From: Planctomycetota bacterium
GTDB lineage: Bacteria; Planctomycetota; Phycisphaerae; WQYP01
DNA: 40,821 nt
Assembly (NCBI GenBank): GCA_021790475.1
Contig: JAJYDU010000006.1
Location: forward strand, 1 to 40,821
Direction of reading: 5' to 3'
Below are positions 17,111-24,772 of the stretch, piece by piece. The translations under genes were made by a program, and so were the position numbers. Position 1 is the first letter of the stretch; each line of letters opens with the position of its first letter. A model generated the notes under the pieces. That model did not search any database. It saw only the letters and a list, made by a program, of their open reading frames with translations, and had not been told where the DNA came from.

Positions 17111-17737
17111 TCAGGACGGCTTGCGCACGGCCAACGAATAGAAGGGGCGATTTTCTCCGGCGTACTTGCGCTCGAAATTGGTCCCCACCAGCATTTCGTC
17201 CAAACCGGTCAGAGGCGAATCGAACGGTACGCGCCGGAGCGACGGACAACCCGCAAGCGTCTCTTCCATATAAGAAAAGTAGCCCGGATGATCGGTAACG
17301 ATGCGCATTTTTCCCAGCGGCTCGAGAATTCTCCACACCTGCTGAATAAACGCCGGCTGAATGAGACGGCGTTTGTGATGGCGCAATTTCGGCCAGGGAT
17401 CGGGAAAATAGATATGCACGGCGGCGACGGAGGCGGTGGCCACGTGCGCTTGAATCCACCCGAGCGCTTCCGCCCGCACCATTCGGCAGTTGTAAAGACC
17501 GCGGCGCCGCAGACGGTCGGCGGCGAAATTGCAATACGCCCGCGCCCATTCAATGCCGAGAAAATTACACTGCGGCTGCTGGGTCGCGGCCGCAACCAGA
17601 AACGCGCCCTTGCCCGATCCGATTTCAATCTGTACCGATTGGTCGTTTTCGAAAACCTCCGGCCAGCGCAGGTAACCTTGCGCTTCCGGGACGTTCATAA
17701 GGATCGGTTCGACAATAAGGTTCGCTCGCAAGGCCAT
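17111..17737 (-). CDS. trmB: tRNA (guanine-N7-)-methyltransferase
   Basis: TrmB methylates G46 in the variable loop of tRNAs using S-adenosylmethionine. The 208-residue product has the SAM site VQIEIGSGKGAFLV, the acidic second strand FLGIEWARAY, and the family signature HIYFPDPWPKLRHHKRRLIQ, followed by MRIVTDHPGYFSYM and a C-terminal TNFERKYAGE motif that contacts tRNA. All expected motifs are intact. ATG at 17737 is my choice; ATG at 17698 is possible, and an in-frame start at 17872 is rejected because it would translate a strongly folded region. The leader at 17756-17826 ends in a T tract just before this start. It is convergent with the exported-protein gene, 27 nt away. Confidence 0.92.
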   Translation of the reverse strand: MALRANLIVEPILMNVPEAQGYLRWPEVFENDQSVQIEIGSGKGAFLVAAATQQPQCNFLGIEWARAYCNFAADRLRRRGLYNCRMVRAEALGWIQAHVATASVAAVHIYFPDPWPKLRHHKRRLIQPAFIQQVWRILEPLGKMRIVTDHPGYFSYMEETLAGCPSLRRVPFDSPLTGLDEMLVGTNFERKYAGENRPFYSLAVRKPS

Positions 17738-17755
17738 GCTGTGCCCAATAAAAAA

Positions 17756-17826
17756 GCCGCCACAGGCTGCCGAGTGGGGCGCGACAGCTTTCGTGTGAGC
17801 AAAGTGGGAACCCACACGGTGGCGGC
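17756..17826 (-). ncRNA. Three-way-junction RNA element with T tract upstream of trmB
   Basis: Read on the minus strand, GCCGCCAC (17826-17819) pairs with GTGGCGGC (17763-17756) to close two inner hairpins: CGTGTG/CACACG (17818-17813 with 17797-17792) and GCTGTCG/CGGCAGC (17788-17782 with 17772-1766 of the same stretch, i.e. 17772-17766). A run of six T follows the closing stem at once, as in an intrinsic terminator. GTGGG-TT-CCCAC (17815-17804) offers an alternative fold, and the loop CCCCAC (17779-17774) could also pair with GTGGG. This suggests an attenuator in the trmB leader or a stand-alone structured RNA. No known riboswitch class is matched. Confidence 0.5.
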
Positions 17827-18033
17827 AAGAGTACAACAAATTTACCGACTGGGCATAAAGCCCGCCCCACATAATTTTTGCGCGGACGCCGCAGGCAACT
17901 TGCCGCGATCAGGCAAACACCGCAGACCTCGCTTGTTCAATTCACCGGCTGGAGCCAACCTTGGACACAAACTCCCACCAGTCTCCATCAGACAAATTCC
18001 ATTTTATGATCCGAGCGTCTTGAGTCAAGCACC

Positions 18034-18113
18034 TCATAGCCCCGGTCTTGCCCGGGGTGGAATTCCCGCACGTGATAACCGGTGGCTATGTGCGTGTTCA
18101 CCGCCGGTTATAT
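18034..18113. repeat. Dispersed composite hairpin repeat, copy 2
   Basis: It has CATAGCCCCGGTCTTGCCCG, GGGGTGGAATTCCCGCAC, ACCGGTGGCTATG and GTTCACCGCCGGTTAT, the same modules in the same order as 10710-10812. ATAACCGGTGGC and GCCGGTTAT form an imperfect hairpin. It lies between trmB's leader and the 3' end of the GH130 gene. Confidence 0.65.
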
Positions 18114-18151
18114 GATTTTTTCGGCCCATGGCCGGCGCAGTGCGGCATACT

Positions 18152-19291
18152 TTATCCTTTGGCCATGGCCATGCCTACTTCGGTATCCGCGCCGCCATAG
18201 AACAAAAACCACTTGTCCTGGAACCACGCCAGTCCTTCAATAAACGTATCTCCAGCCTTGTATTGGCCGGTCTTTTCCCATGACTCTTGCGGCCGGAAGA
18301 ACGGCTGAACCGGGCGCTGGATCAAATGCGCCGGATCGTTCCCCGCGAACAACGCCTGTCCCGCCGAATAGCGGCGCGGGGGGATCTTTGGACCGCGCTT
18401 AATATGTCCACCGCTCATGCCGTTATAAAACAGGACGATACCCTCCGGGGTCAACAGCGCCGGCGGCCCGGGCTCAGTCAACCGGCTGTCAAAATATCCC
18501 GGCTTGTTTTTAGGAAGCACCAGCCGTAGTTTGCCGGCCGTATCCAGCACGGGCGACCAATGGAGTAAATCCTCGGAATGGGCCAGAAGAGTTTGATCGT
18601 CCGCATGCCAGTACATCCAGTATTTGCCGTTTATTTTGGCGGCGATGATCCGGTCGCCGACCCTTTGAGTTACGATTGCCCCCGATTTGGTCCATAGGTC
18701 CACGAAGCGGCCGCCAAACGCTTTTCGAAACACCGGCCCATGGCGTTTCCAGTGAATCAAATCCCGTGAGGTCGCGACGCCCAAACGCGCGATTTTGTGA
18801 TCCCACATGGTATAAGTAAGAATAAAGGTATCGTCATCCGATTGGACAATCCGCGGATCTTCACATCCTCCGGGCCATTCATATTTCTCCCATCGACCCG
18901 GTTGCGGATAAAACACCGGTCGCGGCAATGCCGTGAAGTCCCGCCCATCGGCACTTTCCGCGAGGCCAAGGCGCGACGTGTATTGGCCGATGCCCCGGCC
19001 GGTGGTATCTTCAGCGCGAAACAGCACATATAGTTTTCCATTCCACGCAATCGCTCCGGGGTTAAAAACATGTGAATATTTCCAACACACCGGTTCCTGG
19101 GTGATCGGATCGCGGAACATCGCTTGCTTGTCTGGCCGCAGGATCGGCTGGCCGTTGGCGGGCCTTACAAACGGGCCGATCTGCCAGGGTATGGTTTTCG
19201 TCCGCGCCGCTCCGGCCCGCGCCGGTCGCTTGCCATCGATTGCCGCGGCGCCGGTGGTCCGGCCCGGTGCAACAAATTGTTTACGATCCAT
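18152..19291 (-). CDS. GH130-family glycoside phosphorylase/hydrolase
   Basis: The 379-residue protein has a five-bladed propeller pattern typical of GH130: FNPGAIAWNGKLYVLFRAED in blade 1, SRLGLAESADGRDF, then GGCEDPRIVQSDDDTFILTY with the conserved E-D-P-R-I, WHADDQTLLAHSEDLLHW, and a last blade ending WFLFYGGADTEVGMA. GH130 enzymes act on beta-mannosides, either as phosphorylases (for example on mannosyl-glucose or mannobiose) or hydrolases; which applies here cannot be decided by eye. No signal peptide is seen, so it should be cytoplasmic. ATG at 19291 follows AAAGGG. It is the last gene of the three-gene glycan cluster, 31 nt after GH3. Confidence 0.85.
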   Translation of the reverse strand: MDRKQFVAPGRTTGAAAIDGKRPARAGAARTKTIPWQIGPFVRPANGQPILRPDKQAMFRDPITQEPVCWKYSHVFNPGAIAWNGKLYVLFRAEDTTGRGIGQYTSRLGLAESADGRDFTALPRPVFYPQPGRWEKYEWPGGCEDPRIVQSDDDTFILTYTMWDHKIARLGVATSRDLIHWKRHGPVFRKAFGGRFVDLWTKSGAIVTQRVGDRIIAAKINGKYWMYWHADDQTLLAHSEDLLHWSPVLDTAGKLRLVLPKNKPGYFDSRLTEPGPPALLTPEGIVLFYNGMSGGHIKRGPKIPPRRYSAGQALFAGNDPAHLIQRPVQPFFRPQESWEKTGQYKAGDTFIEGLAWFQDKWFLFYGGADTEVGMAMAKG

Positions 19292-19322
19292 AATCCATCA
19301 TCCCTTTCATGCTATTTCGTCC

Positions 19323-21980
19323 TTAACTTACTCTTGCGATCGTAGCCGGTGATGTTAACGTGTCCGGGCCGCCGCTTTTGCCGCCGGCGGGTTCCAGCGT
19401 TACCTCGCCGTGGAGGCGGATATCCGCCGACGAACCGCCAATCATCAGCTTGAGTATTCCCGGCGTAAGCACGAATTTTCTTTGCTTCTCATGCCAATAC
19501 CACAGCGCCTGCTCCGCAAACGGCAGCGTGAAGGTTACTGTTTTGCTTTCGCCGGCCTTGAGTTCAATTCTTTCAAACCCCACCAACTGTTTGATCGGCC
19601 GTTTCACCGGCGATGGAGGGGCGGCGATATAAAACTGCACCACTTCGGCGCCGTCGCGCCGGCCGACATTGGTGATCTTCGCCGAGACCTCCACCATTCC
19701 GCCACTCCGCAAAGTATCGCCGCTGATGCGCAACCCGCCGTACTTGAATTGTGTGTAGCTTAGACCATGCCCGAACGGATACAGCGGCTCGCCTTCGAAA
19801 TACATGTACGTGCGGCCCTGCATGATGTCATAATTGTGGAACGGCGGAAGTTGATCGCTGGATTGGAACCATGTCGTCGGCAATTTGCCGCAGGGGTTGT
19901 AGTTGCCGAACAACACATCGGCTATGGCGGTTCCCTGGGCCTGCCCGGCGAATAAGGAACAGACAATGGCGGGAAGGTTGCGCTGTTCCCAGTTAATGGC
20001 CAGAGAATTATTGGTGTTAAGCACCAGGACGGTTTGAGGATTGGCGGCATGCACCGCCCGAATCAATTCATGCTGCGGACCGGTCAAACCAATGGTGTTA
20101 CGATCCATTCCTTCGCAATCAACTGATTGGTCGATACCGCACACCATGATGACCAGATCAGCCTTGCCGGCGGCGCGCACCGCTTCCAGAAAAGCCTTTT
20201 CATCCTTTTCGCCCCGAATGCCGCAGCCGCTATGGTAAACAACTGTTGGTTTGCCGGCCCGCGGCGCCATAGGCGGTCGTGGCAAGAGTTCAAACAAACG
20301 AATTTTGAACAGGCCCCCGGCGGGACAGGAAAATCTTAAAAATACTTTATGGCGACCGGTGATGCCACCCAAGGGAGCGGTCACAGTGGCGTAATTGCGC
20401 CAGCCGCCGGGTGGAATCTCGAGTTTGACGGCCCGCGGCCCGTCCTGATCATCCAGGTGTACGGCAATATTTCCACCGGGCTTCAAACTGACGACGCGTA
20501 GGACCATCTCCTGTTTATTGGTGAAATCCTGCGGAGGAAATTCCAGCCATGAACCGTTGGGAATACGGGAAAAATCGAGATTGGTTCCGCTGCCCGGCGC
20601 CCCCTGGTCCTGCAGATTGGGACTTAAACCAACCGCTTGGCCGGCGCGGACAAGTCCCCTGGAAACGTCCACCCCCAAGGCCGCCGCAATGCCATCCAGA
20701 GGTGAAACGTGAACGGCTGGAAAACCGGCGTAACTGCCGGCCTCAAATCCGGCGGTGGGACCTATGACCGCCACCGATTGAAGTTTCGCCGGATTCAAAG
20801 GCAGTAAATGGTTTTCATTTTTGAGCAACACCACGGATTGCCGCGCCGCTTCCAGCGCCAGATGGCGATGTGCGGGAGAATCGACCACATCCATGCTTAT
20901 AGAGCTATAGGGAACTGTTTCGGCGCGATCGAACTCGCCGAGCAAAAACCGTACGGTCAGCGCGCGAACCACCGCGCGGCTGATATCCGCCGCGCTGACC
21001 AAATTAAGATCAACCGCCCGGCGCAAGTGTTGCTGAAAAGTGTCGCCGCAATTTTGATCACATCCCGCCTGGATGCCCAGCGCCGCGGCCTGCGGCAGCG
21101 TGGGCACGTAATGATGCCCGTTTACTATGTTGGCAATGGCGTCACAATCGGAGACCACATACCCGCGGAAGCCCCAGCGATCGCGCAGCAGATGGGTGAG
21201 TAAAAAATGATCGGCGCAGCAAGGCACGCCATTGATGGCGTTATAGGCGCCCATCATGGTGAAGACGTCGCCATCAATAATACAAGCACGGTATGCCCGT
21301 GTGTAATACTCCCGGAAACTGCGCGAATCGACCGAGGCATCCGCCCGATGGCGATTATTTTCCGTATTGTTGCAGATAAGGGCTTTGGCGCAGGCGGTGG
21401 TTTTCAGATAATCCGGATTATCCCCCTGCATCCCGCGGACGGACTCCACCGCCAGGGAGCCAACATGGCAGGTATCTTCGCCGTAAACTTCCTGGCAGCG
21501 GCCCCAGCGCGGATCCCGCGTGATGTTCAACAAGGGAGGAGAGTAATAGGTCAAGCCGACACCGTGGACATTGTGATAGGCTCTGGCCTCGCTGGAAACG
21601 GCCTGGAAAACGCGACGGAGCAACCCCCGGTTCCAGGTGCAACCCAACGCCGTGGGCGTCGGGAACAGGGTTACCGGGGGAAGGCGGCGCAGACCATGCA
21701 GCGCTTCACCGGCATAATATTGATATGCGGGCAAACCAATTCGCTCAATGGCCGGGGCACGATTGCCCGTCTGGCTTATCTTCTCGTCGAGCGTCATTTT
21801 TGCGACCCACGCCGCGGCCCGATTCCACGCCTTGTGATATGCTTGTGCGGATATGCCATTGCGCGGGGCGGGGGGAGTCATATTCATGCCGGACGCGGGT
21901 GTTTCCGGCATACTATGGCAGCCGGTCATCACCAGCGCCGCGGCAGCCGTCCAAATGGCTCCAAACTCGCGCCGGTTCAT
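19323..21980 (-). CDS. GH3 beta-glycosidase with carbohydrate-binding-like insertion
   Basis: This enzyme of about 885 residues would release sugars from beta-linked glycans outside the cytoplasm. The N-terminus MNRREFGAIWTAAAALVMTG followed by C looks like a Tat-type signal with a lipobox. The catalytic barrel carries the nucleophile in YVVSDCDAI (Asp about 278); the second domain and a C-terminal fibronectin-III-like domain follow. Between them, around residues 485-575, a beta-rich insertion (GGNIAVHLDDQDGPRAVKLE and so on) resembles a CBM6-type module. The usual AKH substrate-binding motif reads C-A-K-A-L, so the histidine is replaced. The frame also opens at ATG 22010, which abuts the previous stop (TAGATG); ATG 21980 is preferred for the signal peptide. 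Confidence 0.9.
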   Translation of the reverse strand: MNRREFGAIWTAAAALVMTGCHSMPETPASGMNMTPPAPRNGISAQAYHKAWNRAAAWVAKMTLDEKISQTGNRAPAIERIGLPAYQYYAGEALHGLRRLPPVTLFPTPTALGCTWNRGLLRRVFQAVSSEARAYHNVHGVGLTYYSPPLLNITRDPRWGRCQEVYGEDTCHVGSLAVESVRGMQGDNPDYLKTTACAKALICNNTENNRHRADASVDSRSFREYYTRAYRACIIDGDVFTMMGAYNAINGVPCCADHFLLTHLLRDRWGFRGYVVSDCDAIANIVNGHHYVPTLPQAAALGIQAGCDQNCGDTFQQHLRRAVDLNLVSAADISRAVVRALTVRFLLGEFDRAETVPYSSISMDVVDSPAHRHLALEAARQSVVLLKNENHLLPLNPAKLQSVAVIGPTAGFEAGSYAGFPAVHVSPLDGIAAALGVDVSRGLVRAGQAVGLSPNLQDQGAPGSGTNLDFSRIPNGSWLEFPPQDFTNKQEMVLRVVSLKPGGNIAVHLDDQDGPRAVKLEIPPGGWRNYATVTAPLGGITGRHKVFLRFSCPAGGLFKIRLFELLPRPPMAPRAGKPTVVYHSGCGIRGEKDEKAFLEAVRAAGKADLVIMVCGIDQSVDCEGMDRNTIGLTGPQHELIRAVHAANPQTVLVLNTNNSLAINWEQRNLPAIVCSLFAGQAQGTAIADVLFGNYNPCGKLPTTWFQSSDQLPPFHNYDIMQGRTYMYFEGEPLYPFGHGLSYTQFKYGGLRISGDTLRSGGMVEVSAKITNVGRRDGAEVVQFYIAAPPSPVKRPIKQLVGFERIELKAGESKTVTFTLPFAEQALWYWHEKQRKFVLTPGILKLMIGGSSADIRLHGEVTLEPAGGKSGGPDTLTSPATIARVS

Positions 21981-22010
21981 GGGATTCGGCTCAGATAAGG
22001 GCTGACCCAT

Positions 22011-23840
22011 CTATTTCACCAGGGGCTTTCGGAACAGTTTATCATGTTGCCAGCGAAGCCCCTCGATTTTGGGACGGGCGGCACGGGCCAGATTCATAAA
22101 GTCATCCAAACGCAGCGGTTCGAAACGCGCCGGTGGCAGGCGCTTCATCACCTGGTCAAACAGATAAGGGTTCCCCGTATAGATTACCACGAACCATGGA
22201 CCGGAAATCTGTTTGGCCTGTGCCAGGAGTTGTCTGGCCATCACCGCAGGATCTTTGAGCTTGTAATAATCGGGACTATACGCCACCGGGATACCGGCGG
22301 CGGGATATTCAACCGATTGGAAGCCGCTGCTCCATTGGGTAAGCCCATGTAAGCCGCTGGTCTTCAGGAAGGTATTCCACAATCCCCGTTTTTTCAAATT
22401 GTCATCCCACCAGATGTCGCCGATGGTCAGCCCGCTGGCGCGCAACCCTTGATGGATCAGCCGTGCGTATGGAATTAAAAGCTTCTCGGACATCGCATCC
22501 GGATGTGTATAACCCCAGCATGAATCGGCGGCGAAGAAATAATCTTGCGGCGTCGCCGTCTTGTAGTAATAACTCACGAGTCCGGGAAATTGCCGATAGA
22601 GCAGTGGATCCATGCCCCAGTTGATGGGAAACCGGCCGCGTTCGGGTTGAATCCAGGCGCCGAAATTTTCCAGGGCGGTCAGACATTTAAGCGTATCGCC
22701 CTCGTTGACCATGAACGCGATGTAAATTTTATCTTGAAGCAGTTGGGTTTTCTTTTTTCCGCCGGGTTGGCCAAAAGGTTTGGTCAACACCGGCATGCCA
22801 TGGTAAAAGGTTCCGTTCCCATTGGCGGTGCATATCAGAACATGACCGCGACGCGATATATGATTGACCAGGGCATTTTCGCCCGGCAGGCCCCAGCCGT
22901 AAACCGGTGCCCATGGCTCAAGATGGTTGAGGATTTTGTCTATCAAGCCGCCTTCCAGAGCAATCTCTTTGAGCTTCCCGGGATTATGTGTGGGGTGCGA
23001 GTTGGAATTGCCATAGTCAAGTTGCAGGGTAAACCAGCGCTGCTGAATCGCCAGGTCCACGTCGGGGAGCGTATCGAAGGCGGTGGAACCATAATCAAGA
23101 ACGCGCGAGAAAACTCCATGCCGGGAGCATTCCGGCAGCAGATGCGCAATCGCCCAACGGTGGGCCGCCACGCGCCGGGGCAAGCCGGGTTGATATTGTG
23201 GATACAGGCTGCCCACATCAAAGACTGTCGCCGGCGGGTGTTGCAGCCGTGAAAACCATTGGCGGCGCACCATCGGTGTTACAGGGATCGCATCGCGCAA
23301 TCCCGCCATGGTCGCCGCCACCGCCAGGTCGTCATCAATATTGTGATAAAGTATCACACCCTTTATATGAGCCGAGCAGCGGGCGATCAGTTGTTCGACG
23401 GTGCATGTCCGAAACCGAAACAGACCGAGCCGGGCCAACTCGGCTATCCAGAAATCATCAATGGAGCGGTATTTTTTTGATATTTTCGCCGCTATCGCCG
23501 GATTCCATCCGGCAAAGCTTTCTCCGGGCTTGAAATGAAAGCCGAACCGCAGGAAGGCCAGGGACCGGCCATAATTGAGAAATACGCGCGAACCGTTTCG
23601 ATTCGCCAATCCCTGCAACGCCGCCATGGTCAGACGCTCGTCGGTGGTAAAGCTTCCCGCGTCTATCACCCATACCAAAGGCGGTTTCGACCTCCACGGC
23701 TCTGCCGCGACAGAACCATCTCTCGCCATCAATCCGCCAAGACCCACGGCGGCGAGGACTTGCAGCATATCGCGCCGTGAAAGCAGCGCCGCTGTTTCAT
23801 TTTGTAAATGCCCCACGCCTTTCCTGTCGATTCTACTCAT
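22011..23840 (-). CDS. GxGYxYP-type putative glycoside hydrolase, Tat-exported
   Basis: The 609-residue product has a twin-arginine signal (LLSRRDMLQVLAAVGLGGLM) and two regions that match the GxGYxYP family. The N-terminal part starts PPLVWVIDAGSFTTDERLTM and AALQGLANRNGSRVFL. The catalytic-like part has VYGWGLPGENALVNHISRRG, then DSCWGYTHPDAMSE, where the family's GxGYxYP appears as C-W-G-Y-T-H-P. The family is predicted to act on glycans, but I know of no defined reaction. ATG at 23840 follows AAGGAAA by 9 nt; the frame extends to 24047, but through an untranslatable-looking palindrome. It heads the cluster with GH3 and GH130, whose start directly follows this stop. Confidence 0.78.
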   Translation of the reverse strand: MSRIDRKGVGHLQNETAALLSRRDMLQVLAAVGLGGLMARDGSVAAEPWRSKPPLVWVIDAGSFTTDERLTMAALQGLANRNGSRVFLNYGRSLAFLRFGFHFKPGESFAGWNPAIAAKISKKYRSIDDFWIAELARLGLFRFRTCTVEQLIARCSAHIKGVILYHNIDDDLAVAATMAGLRDAIPVTPMVRRQWFSRLQHPPATVFDVGSLYPQYQPGLPRRVAAHRWAIAHLLPECSRHGVFSRVLDYGSTAFDTLPDVDLAIQQRWFTLQLDYGNSNSHPTHNPGKLKEIALEGGLIDKILNHLEPWAPVYGWGLPGENALVNHISRRGHVLICTANGNGTFYHGMPVLTKPFGQPGGKKKTQLLQDKIYIAFMVNEGDTLKCLTALENFGAWIQPERGRFPINWGMDPLLYRQFPGLVSYYYKTATPQDYFFAADSCWGYTHPDAMSEKLLIPYARLIHQGLRASGLTIGDIWWDDNLKKRGLWNTFLKTSGLHGLTQWSSGFQSVEYPAAGIPVAYSPDYYKLKDPAVMARQLLAQAKQISGPWFVVIYTGNPYLFDQVMKRLPPARFEPLRLDDFMNLARAARPKIEGLRWQHDKLFRKPLVK

Positions 23841-24018
23841 TCGCTGTTTCCTTGTATTTGAAGCCCGGTCCGCGCGGTGTCCTCGGCCGTCGGCTCGCTG
23901 GTGTGGCCGTGGCCCACATAAGCCGGCTCCACCGAATGACTCCGTGCCCTTCCGCACCGTTCTCGTGAGTTGTTTAACTCGCCGCCGGTCCTGATGCAAG
24001 CCCTGCGGGGGGGCGGCA

Positions 24019-24038
24019 ATCCCGATAGCTATCGGGAT
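24019..24038. repeat. Perfect 20-bp palindrome
   Basis: ATCCCGATAGCTATCGGGAT is a perfect palindrome between the glycan cluster and the ATPase-TOPRIM island. It abuts the stop codon of the orphan coding fragment at 24038-24199. It may be an interspersed element or a bidirectional terminator without a T tract. Confidence 0.8.
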
Positions 24039-24199
24039 CAGGAGCAACAGCCGATTCCTCCTCGGCTGCCGGCCTTCTTATATTTCTTGAGGCAGGTCAT
24101 CACATTGACGCGGCGGAGGTAGCCTTTCGTTGTGTCGTCAGGTATCTTCACCCAGCCATCGTGCACGAAGTAGCTTTGCTTCCGCAGGAGCAAGAGGCG
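24038..24199 (-). pseudogene. Orphan protein-coding fragment (about 53 codons)
   Basis: The minus-strand frame from 24199 to a TGA at 24040-24038 reads like real protein: RKQSYFVHDGWVKIPDDTTK then GYLRRVNVMTCLKKYKKAGS. It follows an in-frame TGA at 24202-24200, has no ATG, and ends at the palindrome; the last residues (RGGIGCCS) look random. It is in the same frame as the TOPRIM-like gene, 30 nt after that gene's TAG TAA stops. I do not recognise the family. The most likely reading is the eroded 3' end of a gene that once lay here. Confidence 0.4.
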
Positions 24200-24229
24200 T
24201 CATAGGCGCCCCGCGCGTCTGGATTGTTA

Positions 24230-24772
24230 CTATTGCAGCCGCGTGCGGTACTCTGCGCATGCCGCCACCAGCGACGATGGCGGCGTCCCTTCCATCGCTC
24301 CTTGCTGACACATCTCATAAAGGCGCTGGGTTTGGTCTTGACAATCGCGCTCCCGTATGAGGCGCGGATACCTGTCGGTCTCGTTTACGTTCTTGCCGGC
24401 CAGATAAGCGAGCCATGTCTCGATGTTTCGGGCTGGGGCAAAAATCGCCACTCGTTCGTCAGCCTGGCGGCGCTCGGAATCCTTTTCGCCACAGGCTTTG
24501 TCAATCTGCTCCACACGCGTGGCGGATTGTGCCGCGTCCGCATCGATAAGCACAACCAATGCCTGACCAACTCTGTGCTTTCGCACCCGATAATAGGCAA
24601 GCTCCTTGACAAATCGTTCCCGAACGAATTGCTCGCCTGAACCACGGCCTCGCGGGCTGACTTCCACTCTCTGTACCCTTACCTGCTTGCCAGCCAGCGC
24701 CAGGAATCTTCGAGCGAATGCCTCGTGTTGGCGATCCTCACACAAAATGACGACTTGAACATTTCGGCTCAT
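24230..24772 (-). CDS. Small TOPRIM-like protein (RloB/DUF4276-like), partner of the ATPase
   Basis: The 180-residue protein has the marks of a TOPRIM nuclease fold: a first strand ending in glutamate (VVILCEDRQ, E12), and a later strand with D-x-D (VVLIDADAA, D77 and D79). A later N-I-E-T-W motif (E118, W120) recalls RloB and DUF4276 proteins. Such proteins pair with AAA ATPases in anti-phage systems (AbiL, PARIS, RloAB; Gabija's GajA fuses both parts). Its ATG overlaps the ATPase stop in ATGA, so the two are translated together. At 180 residues it is shorter than PARIS AriB. Which known family it belongs to, if any, cannot be settled here. The nuclease role is inferred, not shown. Confidence 0.65.
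   Translation of the reverse strand: MSRNVQVVILCEDRQHEAFARRFLALAGKQVRVQRVEVSPRGRGSGEQFVRERFVKELAYYRVRKHRVGQALVVLIDADAAQSATRVEQIDKACGEKDSERRQADERVAIFAPARNIETWLAYLAGKNVNETDRYPRLIRERDCQDQTQRLYEMCQQGAMEGTPPSSLVAACAEYRTRLQ

Noticed and set aside
17756-17826. T-box or known riboswitch upstream of trmB
   Set aside because: No T-box sequence or specifier loop, and no core motif of a known riboswitch class could be found.
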